This document shows positions 34,575-43,202 of a DNA stretch of 64,000 nt, piece by piece. A program made the position numbers and the translations under genes. The stretch is from CAYOWK01 sp964407665 (lineage in GTDB: Bacteria > Pseudomonadota > Alphaproteobacteria > Caulobacterales > Hyphomonadaceae): assembly GCA_964407665.1 (NCBI GenBank), contig CAYOWK010000007.1, positions 54,569 to 118,568 on the forward strand, written 5' to 3'. Below the pieces are notes generated by a model. The model saw only the letters and a program-made list of their open reading frames with translations. It was not told the origin of the DNA and ran no database searches. How positions within the stretch are numbered: the first letter of the stretch is position 1; every line of letters starts with the position of its first letter.

Positions 34575-34826
34575 TCAGTGGTGGTGGTGTTTGTCCTCGG
34601 GCGGCAGGTCGTTGTACTTGCCGCACTTGGGGCAGAGAATCGCGACGAACGGGTTGGTGTGCATCACCTCGTAGTGCCCGACATTCCCCAGCAGCTTCGA
34701 CTTGCAACCGCCGCAGCGATACGTCGTGTCGCCCTCGCCCGTGAACGCGTAGGTCCCCGGCTCGGGTTTGAGGACGCCGTCATCGGTCGGCGGTTTGGGG
34801 ACAACTCGCATGTCCTTCTGCGGCAT
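34575..34826 (-). CDS. Small two-CxxC zinc-ribbon-like protein with a natural His tail
   Basis: 83 residues. Two CxxC pairs (CGGC near 38-41 and CPKC near 65-68) separated by 23 residues read as a zinc ribbon; the C-terminus ends DKHHHH. No enzymatic domain is seen and no named family recognised. Possible roles include nucleic-acid binding or metal handling, but this is not supported beyond the motif. Divergent from ybgC with a gap of about 130 bases containing the palindrome GCTAATGGTTAGC (34904-34916). Confidence 0.7.
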   Translation of the reverse strand: MPQKDMRVVPKPPTDDGVLKPEPGTYAFTGEGDTTYRCGGCKSKLLGNVGHYEVMHTNPFVAILCPKCGKYNDLPPEDKHHHH

Positions 34827-34955
34827 TGGTCAGTCTCCGTCTGCTTTGGCCTGGCGCGATCTGTCGTCTGAGCGCCGCAACGTCAAGCCATGGCGCAGTC
34901 CTTGCTAATGGTTAGCCGTATCACGAGGTGACTACGGAACGCAGCGGGGGCGATC

Positions 34956-35462
34956 ATGGAAAGGCTAACGGCTTCGGGCCGGTTTGCAGGGCGAGAGCAC
35001 CACCTGCCTGTGCGCGTCTACTACGAAGACACCGATTTTGGCGGCGTCGTCTACCACGCCAACTATGTGCGCTACCTGGAACGGGGCCGGTCGGAATTCC
35101 TGCGGGCGGTGGGAGCCAGCCACTCGCGCCTTCTGGACTGCGACAATCCCATGACCTTTGTCGTGACCCGGATGGCCATGGACTTTGTGCGGCCCGCCCG
35201 GATCGATGATCTCCTGCATGTGCGCACGACCTTTGACGTCCTGCGCGGCGCGCGGATCATCAACCGGCAGGTCATCACGCGCGGGGACGAGGTCCTGCTG
35301 ACGGCTGATGTCGAGAATGTGTGCGTATCGCTGCTGGGGCGCCCGAGGCGGCCGTCCCAGGTTCTGCACGACGCCCTCTCCCCCTATCTCCTTGGCGCCG
35401 TCCGCAGGCCTGACTGCATGCGCTCGCCGACTGATGGCTGGCAGCCCGTCGCGGCCGAGTAG
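34956..35462 (+). CDS. ybgC: YbgC-family acyl-CoA thioesterase
   Basis: 168 residues, a single 4-hydroxybenzoyl-CoA thioesterase-like hot-dog domain. The catalytic motif YYEDTDFGGVVYHANYVRYL (Asp25, His34) is complete and matches YbgC of the Tol-Pal locus. YbgC hydrolyses short-chain or other acyl-CoA thioesters in the cytoplasm. Unusually for the family, the tol-pal genes are not adjacent in this window. A strong hairpin follows the stop. Confidence 0.93.
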   Translation: MERLTASGRFAGREHHLPVRVYYEDTDFGGVVYHANYVRYLERGRSEFLRAVGASHSRLLDCDNPMTFVVTRMAMDFVRPARIDDLLHVRTTFDVLRGARIINRQVITRGDEVLLTADVENVCVSLLGRPRRPSQVLHDALSPYLLGAVRRPDCMRSPTDGWQPVAAE

Positions 35463-35492
35463 GCCCCCCACGATTTGCTGCCGAAACGGAAA

Positions 35493-35519
35493 CGGCCCCG
35501 AGAGATGATCCCGGGGCCG
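35493..35519. terminator. Hairpin between convergent ybgC and MFS genes
   Basis: CGGCCCCG (35493-35500) pairs with CGGGGCCG (35512-35519) around an 11-base loop. The following plus-strand bases CTTGT are only mildly T-rich. Placed between two converging genes, it may serve both. Confidence 0.6.
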
Positions 35520-35542
35520 CTTGTCTGTGTGCCTGCAAGAGA

Positions 35543-37051
35543 TCAGGCGGCCGGGCCGGCCGGCGCCTTCGGATCGCCCTCGACAAGGGCCTCCTTGAGT
35601 GCGCCGTTGCCTTCGTCGTCGAGATCGCCCTTGGGCAGCTTCATCGCGCCGATGTGCCAGAGCAGCGTGAACGGCAGCATCAGGACAACCGCAGCGATCA
35701 TCGCCCATTTGAGCGACATCTGCTCGACCATCGCCGGCGTCGAGCCGATCCAGGGCATCGTGACGGCCATGTTCGCGGCGCCCGAGTTGATCACGTCGGA
35801 GACGATGCCGACCACGGTGGGGCCGGTGCCGAGGCCGAGGATGTTCAGGATGAAGAACAGCACGGCGGACGACATGGCGCGCATCGAGGCGGGCACGAGG
35901 TGGTGGGTGATCGCAAGCGACGGCCCGAGGTACATGGCGGCCAGCGTGATGGCCGGGAAGTACAGCAGGAGCGACAGCTCAGGCGTGGGGGCGAACAGCG
36001 CAGCGATGAAGAGCGGCGCGCCGAAGAACTTGCCCCACATGGGCACCCAGAGGAACCAGCGCCGGTCCCTTTCGCCGAATTTGTCGGCGAGGAAGCCGCC
36101 GCCGATCGTGCCGATCGCGCCGCCAACGCCGGACACCGTACCGTAGAACAGTCCGATCTCGGTCTTGCTCATCGTCACGCAGTCGGCTGCGCCAGCCTGG
36201 CAGAGCCCGACCATGGCCTGCAGGCCCGGCATGCTCCACTGGCCCACGTACTTCAGGGTTTCCGGATCGAGGACGCCGTACGTACGGGGCAGGAAGGACG
36301 GCATCCAGTTGCCGAGACCATAGGTCACGAAGGTGCCGGCGCCGGTCGCGAGCGCGTAGTACGGGAAGGACTTGAGCGACCAGAGCTTCGCAAAGGACTG
36401 GAGGAAGGTGACGTTGCCGGCCGACGGCTTCGCGCCCGAGAGGCCGCGCACCGGTTCGCGCACGGTGGTCCAGGTGATGATGGCGAAGATGACGCCGGGA
36501 ATGCCGACAACCATGAAGGCGTGGCGCCAGCTCATGGCTTCCGACAGCCAGCCGCCGAGATAGTAGCCCAGCAGCGTTCCAGCGTAGAGACCGGCCGAAT
36601 AGATGGCGAGGGCGCGACCGCGCTTCTCTTTCTCGTAGAGGTCCGAGATCATCGCGTGGGCCGGGGGCGAACCGCCCGCTTCGCCAAGGCCGACGCCCAT
36701 GCGGGCGAGCAGCAGCGTGGTGTAGCTGTTGGCGAGACCGCAGAGCGCGGTGAAGCCTGACCAGAGGGCCAGGGCGACCGTCATGACGCCCTTGCGGCTG
36801 GTCGCATCAGCAAGACGGGCGACCGGAATGCCGGCCGTGCAATAGACCACGGCGAAGGTGAGGCCGGTCATCAGGCCAAGCTGGGTGTCGTTGAGGCCAA
36901 GGTCGGCCTTGATGTCTTCCTGCAGGATGTTGACGATCTGCCGGTCGATGAAATTGAAGATGTAGACGATCACGAGGATGATCAGGGCGTAGGTCCGGTG
37001 GGACTTGGCCTGATCCATGGTCGTGATCTTGGACGGCGACATGAACGCCAT
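35543..37051 (-). CDS. MFS transporter, spinster-like
   Basis: 502 residues, 12 hydrophobic helices. The start ATG (MAFMSPSK) has later in-frame ATGs at residues 4 and 12. Signature segments are DRQIVNILQEDIKADLGLND, QLGLMTGLTFAVVYCTAGIP, ARLADATSRKG (MFS A motif) and RMGVGLGEAGGSPPAHAMI, as in spinster-like carriers of alphaproteobacteria. Substrate unknown; related proteins move lipids or small organic acids. The C-terminal 30 residues are charged and cytosolic. Confidence 0.88.
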   Translation of the reverse strand: MAFMSPSKITTMDQAKSHRTYALIILVIVYIFNFIDRQIVNILQEDIKADLGLNDTQLGLMTGLTFAVVYCTAGIPVARLADATSRKGVMTVALALWSGFTALCGLANSYTTLLLARMGVGLGEAGGSPPAHAMISDLYEKEKRGRALAIYSAGLYAGTLLGYYLGGWLSEAMSWRHAFMVVGIPGVIFAIITWTTVREPVRGLSGAKPSAGNVTFLQSFAKLWSLKSFPYYALATGAGTFVTYGLGNWMPSFLPRTYGVLDPETLKYVGQWSMPGLQAMVGLCQAGAADCVTMSKTEIGLFYGTVSGVGGAIGTIGGGFLADKFGERDRRWFLWVPMWGKFFGAPLFIAALFAPTPELSLLLYFPAITLAAMYLGPSLAITHHLVPASMRAMSSAVLFFILNILGLGTGPTVVGIVSDVINSGAANMAVTMPWIGSTPAMVEQMSLKWAMIAAVVLMLPFTLLWHIGAMKLPKGDLDDEGNGALKEALVEGDPKAPAGPAA

Positions 37052-37351
37052 ACAGAAACTCCTCCCGCGGGACGTTTTTTATTGTGTTCCCTGAGGGCAG
37101 GTTTTCCAGACGGGGACGTGTCTGTCCATGGCAAACCCGCAATGAATGAGCGCGCACCCCGATCACAAGACGGCTATCAGGTGCATTTCTGCGATAAACA
37201 AGGCTCTGGCGGCAGTTCCAGCCTTGCGCGTTATGTGAAATCACGTTGCCCGAGCGCCGGGATTGCCGGAGCAGGCGGGACGCTTGACGGCCTGAGCCTG
37301 CCGCGACTATGAACCCGTTCCGCTTTGGGGGCCCAAACCCCCGAGTGTCCC
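37052..37351. other. 300-base intergenic region upstream of tRNA-Val
   Basis: No gene is supported here. It must carry the MFS promoter (minus strand) and the tRNA promoter (plus strand, listed separately). A GGGGGCCCAAACCCCC palindrome-like string lies at about 37327-37342. Confidence 0.5.
37284..37313 (+). promoter_or_regulatory. Promoter of tRNA-Val
   Basis: -35 TTGACG at 37284-37289, 18-base spacer and -10 TATGAA at 37308-37313 (4 of 6 matches). The expected start point near 37320 is about 30 bases ahead of the tRNA. Confidence 0.55.
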
Positions 37352-37426
37352 GGGCGATTAGCTCAGCGGGAGAGCACGCCCTTCACACGGGCGGGGTCGT
37401 AGGTTCAATCCCTACATCGCCCACCA
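37352..37426 (+). tRNA. tRNA-Val (anticodon CAC)
   Basis: 75 bases with the CCA end encoded (37424-37426). Acceptor stem GGGCGAT (37352-37358) pairs with ATCGCCC (37416-37422). The anticodon stem CGCCC/GGGCG encloses loop TTCACAC, so the anticodon is CAC, reading GTG valine codons. The T arm has GTAGG and TTCAATC followed by CCTAC. Confidence 0.95.
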
Positions 37427-37680
37427 TTTCCCTCCATCCCATCATGGATTTCGCGTGTGGCGGCCAGCCGCGAGCGGCTGTCGGCCGGCGGTCCATTGCG
37501 GCGCTGGCTTCACAATTATTCCCGAAAATACCTCAATTGGGTCGCGCTGCGCCTCAACTGCATTCCTAGGTTGACTTTGCGCCGGACAACGCGGGGACCA
37601 CTCGCAGGCGGCGCACACTGAGGGACATGTCGACGCGGTACGGGGATTACCTCCGACCCGCTGGAATGTGGAGCACGTAC

Positions 37681-37923
37681 ATGAACAGCGACTTTTGTGA
37701 TACTGACGGCGCGCGCAAGCTGAAGATGAAGATCGAGGAATACTGGTCTTCGCGAGGCTTCGACGTGAACATCAATCTGATCGACGCCGGGTTCGTGCCT
37801 GCCATGCGTTCCGCCCGCACCGACGTGCGGAGCAATATGGTGAATGGCATGCCGCCTCGGAAGAAAACCAACCGTACGGCCGAAGCCGGTCGCCCGGGCA
37901 CCTATATGCGCGGCGTGGTCTGA
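37681..37923 (+). CDS. Small conserved-looking basic protein, function unknown
   Basis: 80 residues from ATG 37681, with GGAG 8 bases upstream; an ATG at 37627 is less likely because its GAGGG is too close. The sequence is hydrophilic, with DTDGARKLKMKIEEYW (likely helix), INLIDAGFVPAMRSARTDVRSNM and a basic C-terminus KKTNRTAEAG. No metal or catalytic motif. Similar small proteins occur in alphaproteobacteria to my recollection, but no function is known. A good terminator follows. Confidence 0.65.
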   Translation: MNSDFCDTDGARKLKMKIEEYWSSRGFDVNINLIDAGFVPAMRSARTDVRSNMVNGMPPRKKTNRTAEAGRPGTYMRGVV

Positions 37924-37979
37924 GTACCGAGCCCGACTAGGTGTGACTCTGTAGAGTACACGTGAAGCGTAGAGTGCAG

Positions 37980-38010
37980 CGCCCCGCAGGTTCATCCTGC
38001 GGGGCGTTTG
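37980..38010 (+). terminator. Rho-independent terminator
   Basis: An 11-bp perfect stem, CGCCCCGCAGG (37980-37990) with CCTGCGGGGCG (37996-38006), 5-base loop TTCAT, followed by TTTGCTT. It lies 57 bases after the small basic-protein gene. Confidence 0.85.
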
Positions 38011-38033
38011 CTTATGCCGGACAGGTGGCGTTT

Positions 38034-38147
38034 GTCATTCCGGCCGCAGCGGCGCAGCCGCGGAGAGCCGGAATCCAGACAGTCCCGTCGATGAGCCGCC
38101 GTCCTGGATTCCGGGTCGGCGGTCCTGCAGACCTTGCCCGGAATGAC
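38034..38147. repeat. Dispersed palindromic intergenic repeat
   Basis: Imperfect palindrome with outer arms GTCATTC..(38034-38040) and GAATGAC (38141-38147), and inner arms GGAATCCAG and CTGGATTCC. This form, with a CGGAATGAC end and TCTGGATTCC core, is a common extragenic repeat of alphaproteobacteria. Part of one arm recurs near 21770-21790. It lies between the terminator above and the gph stop. Confidence 0.65.
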
Positions 38148-38149
38148 AG

Positions 38150-38830
38150 TCAGGTGCGCTCAAGAAGCTTCGAGGCAAGGCCCGCCAGCTCGTCATAGTG
38201 GTCTATGACTGCGTCGGCCCCGAGATGCGCCGGGGCGATCTCGGTGTAGCCGTGGGCGTAGACGATGACCGGAGCGGCGGCGGCCCTGGCGGACTGCACA
38301 TCGTTCGTCGAATCGCCGACCATGAGGCTGCGGGTAATGGCGCCGCCGGCTGCGTGTATGGCCGCGATGTAGTGGTCCGGGTGCGGCTTGCAGCGCTCGA
38401 CTGCGTCGGCGCCGACGATGGCGGCAAAGCGGTGGGAGAGGTTCAGCGCGTCCAGAAGCTGGACCGACAGGGCCGTCAGCTTGTTGGTGCAGACCACAAA
38501 ACGCGCGCCGGCAGCAGACAGATTGTCGAGAGCCCTGATCAGGCCTGGATAGGGTTGGCTGAAGCGGGCGATGTCGGAGGCGTAGACCTCCACATAGGCG
38601 CGGGTCAGGCGTTCAAGGGTGGCGTCGTCGTGGGTGATTCCGTGAACGGCGCAGGCCCGCACGATCAGGGCGCGGGCGCCGTGGCCGACGAAGATTCGGA
38701 CATCCTCAAGCGGGGTTGGCGGCAGGCCCAGGCTGTCCATGACGTGGTTCAGCGCGCGGTGCAGGTCCGGCGCGGTGTCGACCAGCGTACCGTCGAGATC
38801 GAAGGCGATTGTGCAGCCAGACAGGTTCAT
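38150..38830 (-). CDS. gph: Phosphoglycolate phosphatase (HAD family)
   Basis: 226 residues from ATG 38830 (MNLSGCTIAF). HAD motif I DLDGTLVDT with Asp11 and Asp13, motif II Thr in VVCTNK, motif III Lys in CKPHPDHY, and motif IV VGDSTNDV. The cap helices resemble Gph, which removes phosphate from 2-phosphoglycolate formed by DNA repair or oxygenation. Other HAD substrates cannot be excluded. It is divergent from the DUF4336 gene and ends beside the palindromic repeat. Confidence 0.88.
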   Translation of the reverse strand: MNLSGCTIAFDLDGTLVDTAPDLHRALNHVMDSLGLPPTPLEDVRIFVGHGARALIVRACAVHGITHDDATLERLTRAYVEVYASDIARFSQPYPGLIRALDNLSAAGARFVVCTNKLTALSVQLLDALNLSHRFAAIVGADAVERCKPHPDHYIAAIHAAGGAITRSLMVGDSTNDVQSARAAAAPVIVYAHGYTEIAPAHLGADAVIDHYDELAGLASKLLERT

Positions 38831-38933
38831 GGGCGCGGGAATGACACGCCGTGGCAATGGATGGAAGGCGTCAAAGGTTGATGGCAGTCTGTGTCGACGC
38901 GGCCGAGCGGCCATGACTTCTGAGGGATGTTTG

Positions 38934-39638
38934 ATGGCCGACGTCAGATTGAAGCCGCTCGGCGCCAGCACCTGGATTTCCGACGGCGGCACGGTTTCAG
39001 TGGCGGGATTCCACTATCCGACCCGCATGGCCGTTATCCGCCTGAAGAGCGGCGACCTGTTCATCTGGTCGCCAGTGGCGCTGTCCGATCCGTTGCGGAC
39101 AGAGGTCGACGGGCTTGGAACGGTCCGGTTCCTTGTGGCGCCGAACTCGCTGCACCACCTGTCTCTGCCGGAGTGGAAGGCCGCATATCCGGACGCCTTG
39201 CTCTATGCTGCGCCCGGTCTGCGCGAGCGGCGGCGCGACATCGTGTTTGACGCCGATCTGGGCGATCAGCCAGACGCGGCATGGGCATCCGAGATCGACC
39301 AGGTTGCGGTGCGAGGCAACATCATCACCACCGAGGTTGTGTTTCTGCATCGGCAGAGCGGCGTTGTCCTGTTCACCGACCTGCTCCAGCAGTTTCCGCC
39401 GGGATGGTTTCGCGGGTGGCGCGGCATCGTTGCGAAGCTGGATGGACTGGTCAGTCGCGAGCCGCAAACGCCCCAGAAATTCCGGGTTGCATTCACCGAC
39501 AGGGCGGCTGCACGCGCGGCCGTCTCGCGAATTCTGGACTGGCCGGCCGAGACGGTCGTGATGGCGCATGGAGAGCCCGTCGTCGGGAACGGGCAAGCCT
39601 GGCTGGCGCGATCCTTCCGCTGGCTGACGGGTCGATAG
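38934..39638 (+). CDS. DUF4336 domain protein (metallo-beta-lactamase-like)
   Basis: 234 residues from ATG 38934 (GAGGG 8 bases upstream); an in-frame ATG at 38913 is an alternative. The core has MAVIRLKSGDLFIWSPVALS, VRFLVAPNSLHHLSLPEWK, DALLYAAPGLRERR, and VVFLHRQSGVVLFTDLLQ with MAHGEPVVG near the end. This matches DUF4336, thought to be a metallo-beta-lactamase fold; the His-rich metal motif HxHxDH is not present, but single His residues remain in HHLS and MAHGE. Function unknown. Divergent from gph. Confidence 0.8.
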   Translation: MADVRLKPLGASTWISDGGTVSVAGFHYPTRMAVIRLKSGDLFIWSPVALSDPLRTEVDGLGTVRFLVAPNSLHHLSLPEWKAAYPDALLYAAPGLRERRRDIVFDADLGDQPDAAWASEIDQVAVRGNIITTEVVFLHRQSGVVLFTDLLQQFPPGWFRGWRGIVAKLDGLVSREPQTPQKFRVAFTDRAAARAAVSRILDWPAETVVMAHGEPVVGNGQAWLARSFRWLTGR

Positions 39639-39710
39639 CCCGAAACATAGACGTATTGCCGCCTTGCCGGATTGGCCCGACAGTCCGCGCGATTCCTCAA
39701 GGACGACGCC

Positions 39711-41081
39711 ATGGCCGACCGTTTCGCAATCATCCTCGCCGCCGGCAAGGGCACGCGCATGAAGTCGCCGAAGGCCAAGGTGCTGCACGAGGTTGGCGGG
39801 CGGACAATGCTGGGCTGGTCGGTGGCGCTGGCGAAGGCGGCCGGGTGCTCGAAGATCGTGGTGGTGGCGGGTCCGGATGCCGCCGATGTCCAGACGGCGG
39901 GGGCGAAGCTTGCCGGTGCGGAGAATGTGGTCATCCAGCGCGAACAGCTGGGCACAGCCAACGCCGTGGACGCGGCGCGAGAGGCGCTGAGCGGCGCCAG
40001 CGGCCACGCCATCGTCCTCTATGCCGACACGCCGCTTGTGCCGGTCGAGGCCGTCGAGCGTGCGTTCGGCGAGCTGGAGTCCGGCGCGTCTGTCTGCGTG
40101 CTGGGCTTCGAGGCGGCGGTTCCGGGCAAGTATGGACGGCTGGTGACGACTGGCGACGGCTCGCTGGACGCCATCGTCGAAGCGAATGATGCGAGCCCCG
40201 ACCAGCTGGCGATCCGGCTGTGCAACTCGGGCGTGATGGCGGCGCCGGCGCAGCTGATGTTCGAGCTGCTGCGCGAGGTGAAGAACGACAACGCCAAGGG
40301 CGAATACTATCTGACGGACCTGGTGGCGCTGGCGCGGGCTCGCGGGCTGAAAGCCTCCGTGGCGCGCTGCGAAGAGAAGGACGTGCTGGGCGTCAACAGC
40401 CAGCAGGAGCTGGCCGTGGCCGAGCGCGTGTTCCAGCAGGCGGTCCGCGAGCGCATGATGACCGAGGGCGTCACAATGCCGGCGCCGGAGACCGTGTTCT
40501 TCAGCCACGACACGCGCGTCGGCGCGGGTACAACCATCGAGCCGAACGTGGTGTTCGCGCCGGGCGTCAGCATCGGCAAGACCGCGCAGATACGCGCGTT
40601 TTCGCATCTCGAAGGCGCGAAGGTTGGCGATGGCGCGCAGGTGGGGCCGTATGCGCGTCTGCGCCCGGGCGCGGACATTGGCGCTGACGCCCACATCGGC
40701 AACTTTGTCGAGGTGAAAAATGTGAAGGTGGGCGAAGGCGCCAAGGCCAACCACCTCGCCTATCTCGGCGATGGAGAAATCGGCGCGAAAGCCAACATCG
40801 GCGCGGGCACGATCTTCTGTAACTATGACGGCTTCTTCAAGTACCGCACGGTGGTGGGCGAAAGCGCCTTCATCGGATCGAACTCGTCGCTTGTGGCGCC
40901 GGTGACGATCGGCGCAGGCGGCTATGTCGGCTCGGGCTCGGTGATCACGGACAATGTGCCGCCGGACGCGCTTGCCATCGCGCGCGGCAGGCAGATCGCC
41001 AAGCAGGGCCGCGCGAAGGAATTCCGCGAGGCGCGCGCGGCGATCAAGGCGGCGGGCAAGAAGCCGGATGGGGCGATTTAG
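39711..41081 (+). CDS. glmU: Bifunctional GlmU (UDP-GlcNAc synthesis)
   Basis: 456 residues from ATG 39711. The N-terminal pyrophosphorylase domain has LAAGKGTRMKSPKAKVLHEVGG (residues about 8-28), and the C-terminal part is a left-handed beta-helix with hexapeptide repeats (IGKTAQIRAFSHLEGAKVGDG, IGADAHIGNFVEVKNVKVG). The acetyltransferase site includes GAKANHLAYLGDGEIGAKANIGAGT. It makes UDP-GlcNAc from GlcN-1-P, acetyl-CoA and UTP for peptidoglycan and lipid A. It starts 72 bases after the DUF4336 gene. Confidence 0.97.
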   Translation: MADRFAIILAAGKGTRMKSPKAKVLHEVGGRTMLGWSVALAKAAGCSKIVVVAGPDAADVQTAGAKLAGAENVVIQREQLGTANAVDAAREALSGASGHAIVLYADTPLVPVEAVERAFGELESGASVCVLGFEAAVPGKYGRLVTTGDGSLDAIVEANDASPDQLAIRLCNSGVMAAPAQLMFELLREVKNDNAKGEYYLTDLVALARARGLKASVARCEEKDVLGVNSQQELAVAERVFQQAVRERMMTEGVTMPAPETVFFSHDTRVGAGTTIEPNVVFAPGVSIGKTAQIRAFSHLEGAKVGDGAQVGPYARLRPGADIGADAHIGNFVEVKNVKVGEGAKANHLAYLGDGEIGAKANIGAGTIFCNYDGFFKYRTVVGESAFIGSNSSLVAPVTIGAGGYVGSGSVITDNVPPDALAIARGRQIAKQGRAKEFREARAAIKAAGKKPDGAI

Positions 41082-41125
41082 CGAGTGTCTGGAGGCGGCG
41101 GTACGCCGCTGGGACAAAGCCGAAC

Positions 41126-42025
41126 ATGGATCCGCTCGTTCCTTCTGAGGTATCGATCATCCCGCCGCTGCCGGACGGTTGGCGCGTCGTCCGGTACTTG
41201 ATACTTGCGGGCGGCGACCTCGCGATAATCGCTGAAAACGGGGGGCCGGAATCGACCGACTGTGCGGTGTGGATCCTGGCGGGTGACCAGCTGGTCTCTG
41301 CTGTCCGGCTTCCGGTAGACGGGTCGTGCCTGATCCTGGACAGGTTCTCCAACGGGCGATGGCTGGTCGCCACGACGCGTTCCAGCGGAGATGGCAACGC
41401 CCGTGTCCTCTCGCCGAACGGTGTCGAACTTGATCGCATCGAGCTGGGCGATGGTATTGAGCATCTGAAGATTGACGCCGCTGACCGTGTATGGGTCGGC
41501 TGGTTTGACGAAGGTGTCTTCGGGAATGACACGTGGCGTGTCGCCGGCATGGAATGGGCGCCCAGTTCGAGCGGCATGGCTGCCTTCGACGCGGCCGGTA
41601 ACCTCCTTCGCCATGCGACGCTGCAATCGGTAGCGGACTGCTATTCGCTGAATGTGGTCGGGGTCGAGGCTTGGACCTGCACGTATGCAGACTTCCCCCT
41701 ATGGCGGATGGAGCACGATGGAACGGAAACGACATGGCCGACGGAGCTGAGCGGCGTTCGCGCCATCGCCGTGAACTATCCGTACGTGATGGCAGCCGGG
41801 GGCTACAAAGACGATCGGGATCGGCTGGTTCTCCTGCGTCTGGAGGGGAGTTTGGCCAAGCCCGTCGGCGAATGGCGCCTGCCGTGGAGCGTGGTGGACT
41901 TCCGTCAGGCCTGGCTGCTCGATGGCCGGGGTGAGGACGTGCATGTTGTCTCGAAGGGGCGCTGGCTGAAATGGAATGTGCGCGAGTTGGTGGATCGATT
42001 TCAACTGTCGATGAACCTGGGCTGA
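41126..42025 (+). CDS. Uncharacterised beta-propeller-like protein
   Basis: 299 residues, no signal peptide or membrane helix. Repeated segments of strand-turn character with aromatic residues, such as RWLVATTRSSGDGNARVLSPNG, DRVWVGWFDEGVFGND and DFPLWRMEHDGTETTW, suggest a beta-propeller of perhaps five or six blades. No named domain is recognised. It stands alone 44 bases after glmU and its codon use looks less GC-biased than its neighbours, so recent acquisition is possible. Function unknown. Confidence 0.65.
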   Translation: MDPLVPSEVSIIPPLPDGWRVVRYLILAGGDLAIIAENGGPESTDCAVWILAGDQLVSAVRLPVDGSCLILDRFSNGRWLVATTRSSGDGNARVLSPNGVELDRIELGDGIEHLKIDAADRVWVGWFDEGVFGNDTWRVAGMEWAPSSSGMAAFDAAGNLLRHATLQSVADCYSLNVVGVEAWTCTYADFPLWRMEHDGTETTWPTELSGVRAIAVNYPYVMAAGGYKDDRDRLVLLRLEGSLAKPVGEWRLPWSVVDFRQAWLLDGRGEDVHVVSKGRWLKWNVRELVDRFQLSMNLG

Positions 42026-42216
42026 CAGCGGAGACGCTAAGGCCGCTTCGCCACCATGATCGAGATGTTCGCCGAGGCCCGCAGCTTTTCCGATGCTCGA
42101 CGCGACCGAAGTCGTTATACGGAGTCAACTATAACGAGGGCCGGTTTGACGCCGGACTTGGGCGCGGGGCGGAATCCTGTAGGGTGGCGCGACCTGCGCG
42201 TCCGGAGAGCCTGCGA

Positions 42217-42468
42217 ATGAAGATGACCATCAACGTCGAATGCACGCCGGAGGAAGCGCGCGCCTTTCTCGGCCTGCCGAATGTCGAGCCGCTGAACGAC
42301 ACGCTGGTGAATGCGGTGAAGGAGCGGATCGAGCAGAACATCGAGCTGGTCAGCCCCGAATTCTATCTGAAGCAGTGGTATTCCATGGGCGGACAGGTGA
42401 CCGACAGCTTCATGAACCTGATGGGCACCGGGGCGCGCGCCGCCGCTGGCGGCGACGCGAAGAAGTAG
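42217..42468 (+). CDS. DUF6489-like small protein
   Basis: 83 residues. It begins MKMTINVECTPEEARAFLGLPNVEPLN and continues with a helical stretch and FYLKQWYSMGGQVTDSFMNLM, a pattern of small alphaproteobacterial proteins classed as DUF6489. No signal peptide. The C-terminus is Ala/Gly/Lys rich (GARAAAGGDAKK). Family function is unknown. Confidence 0.8.
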   Translation: MKMTINVECTPEEARAFLGLPNVEPLNDTLVNAVKERIEQNIELVSPEFYLKQWYSMGGQVTDSFMNLMGTGARAAAGGDAKK

Positions 42469-42567
42469 CGACTCCCCAGGTCTCCCTTGATCTGGATCAG
42501 GGGTGCGGACCTGCAGCAGGCAAAGGCTGGTCCCACCGGCGAAGTGACCGGAGCAAGGGAGCAGTCG

Positions 42568-43113
42568 ATGACCAGACTTCACGTTCTGTCGGGGGTTGTG
42601 GCGCTTGGAGCCATTGTCGCCGGGTGCACGCCGGCGACCGAGACCACCGCCACGGCCGCGATTGAAGCGGCTGCGGTGGCAGAGCCTGCGGTCGAGGCGC
42701 TGCCGATGCCGGTGCCGATCAACGCCATGATGGTCTCGCTGGTGGATTTCGCCGCCGACGGTATCTGGAGACCGGCTGCGAAAGAGACGCCTCTGACCGA
42801 CACCGAGTGGCTTTATGTCGAGCAGGACGCGACCAATCTGGTGGTGTCCGCCACGCTGATGACCACGGCCGGGACAGGGGTGAACGACGAGGAATGGGTC
42901 AAGGACCCTACCTGGCGCCAGATGGTGACCGAGTTCCAGGCCGTGGCGCTGCAGGCGAAAGCCGCCGCCGAGGCCAAGGATCAGGGACGGCTGAAGCTGG
43001 CGGGTGATCGTCTCGTGGAGCTCTGCGAGTCCTGCCACAAGCAGTACAAGCCCGGCCTGCCGGCGATGGGGATCACCCGGTTTCCGATCTACCCCAAGCG
43101 CATCGAGGAATAA
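42568..43113 (+). CDS. Cytochrome c-type lipoprotein
   Basis: 181 residues from ATG 42568. A lipoprotein signal (LGAIVAGC) puts a lipidated Cys at about residue 20. One heme motif, CESCHKQYKPG, lies near the C-terminus (about 151-161), the position seen in cytochrome c556/c-prime four-helix proteins. The Met sixth ligand, if any, is not clear. Anchored to a membrane on the periplasmic side it could carry or buffer electrons, or bind NO, as known for c-prime proteins. It is followed by rpiA on the same strand with about 90 bases between. Confidence 0.8.
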   Translation: MTRLHVLSGVVALGAIVAGCTPATETTATAAIEAAAVAEPAVEALPMPVPINAMMVSLVDFAADGIWRPAAKETPLTDTEWLYVEQDATNLVVSATLMTTAGTGVNDEEWVKDPTWRQMVTEFQAVALQAKAAAEAKDQGRLKLAGDRLVELCESCHKQYKPGLPAMGITRFPIYPKRIEE

Positions 43114-43202
43114 CGGGCGGCCCGCAAATTCTGGCGTTCCCTGCCGGTCAATTGCCGTTTAGACCCTGCAGCATCACGACGGCTTCCGGGGGTCTGGACG
43201 AC

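Noticed and set aside
38997..41117. 706-codon open frame antisense to glmU
   Set aside because: Same kind of shadow: no known domain, biased composition, and covers glmU and DUF4336 in full.
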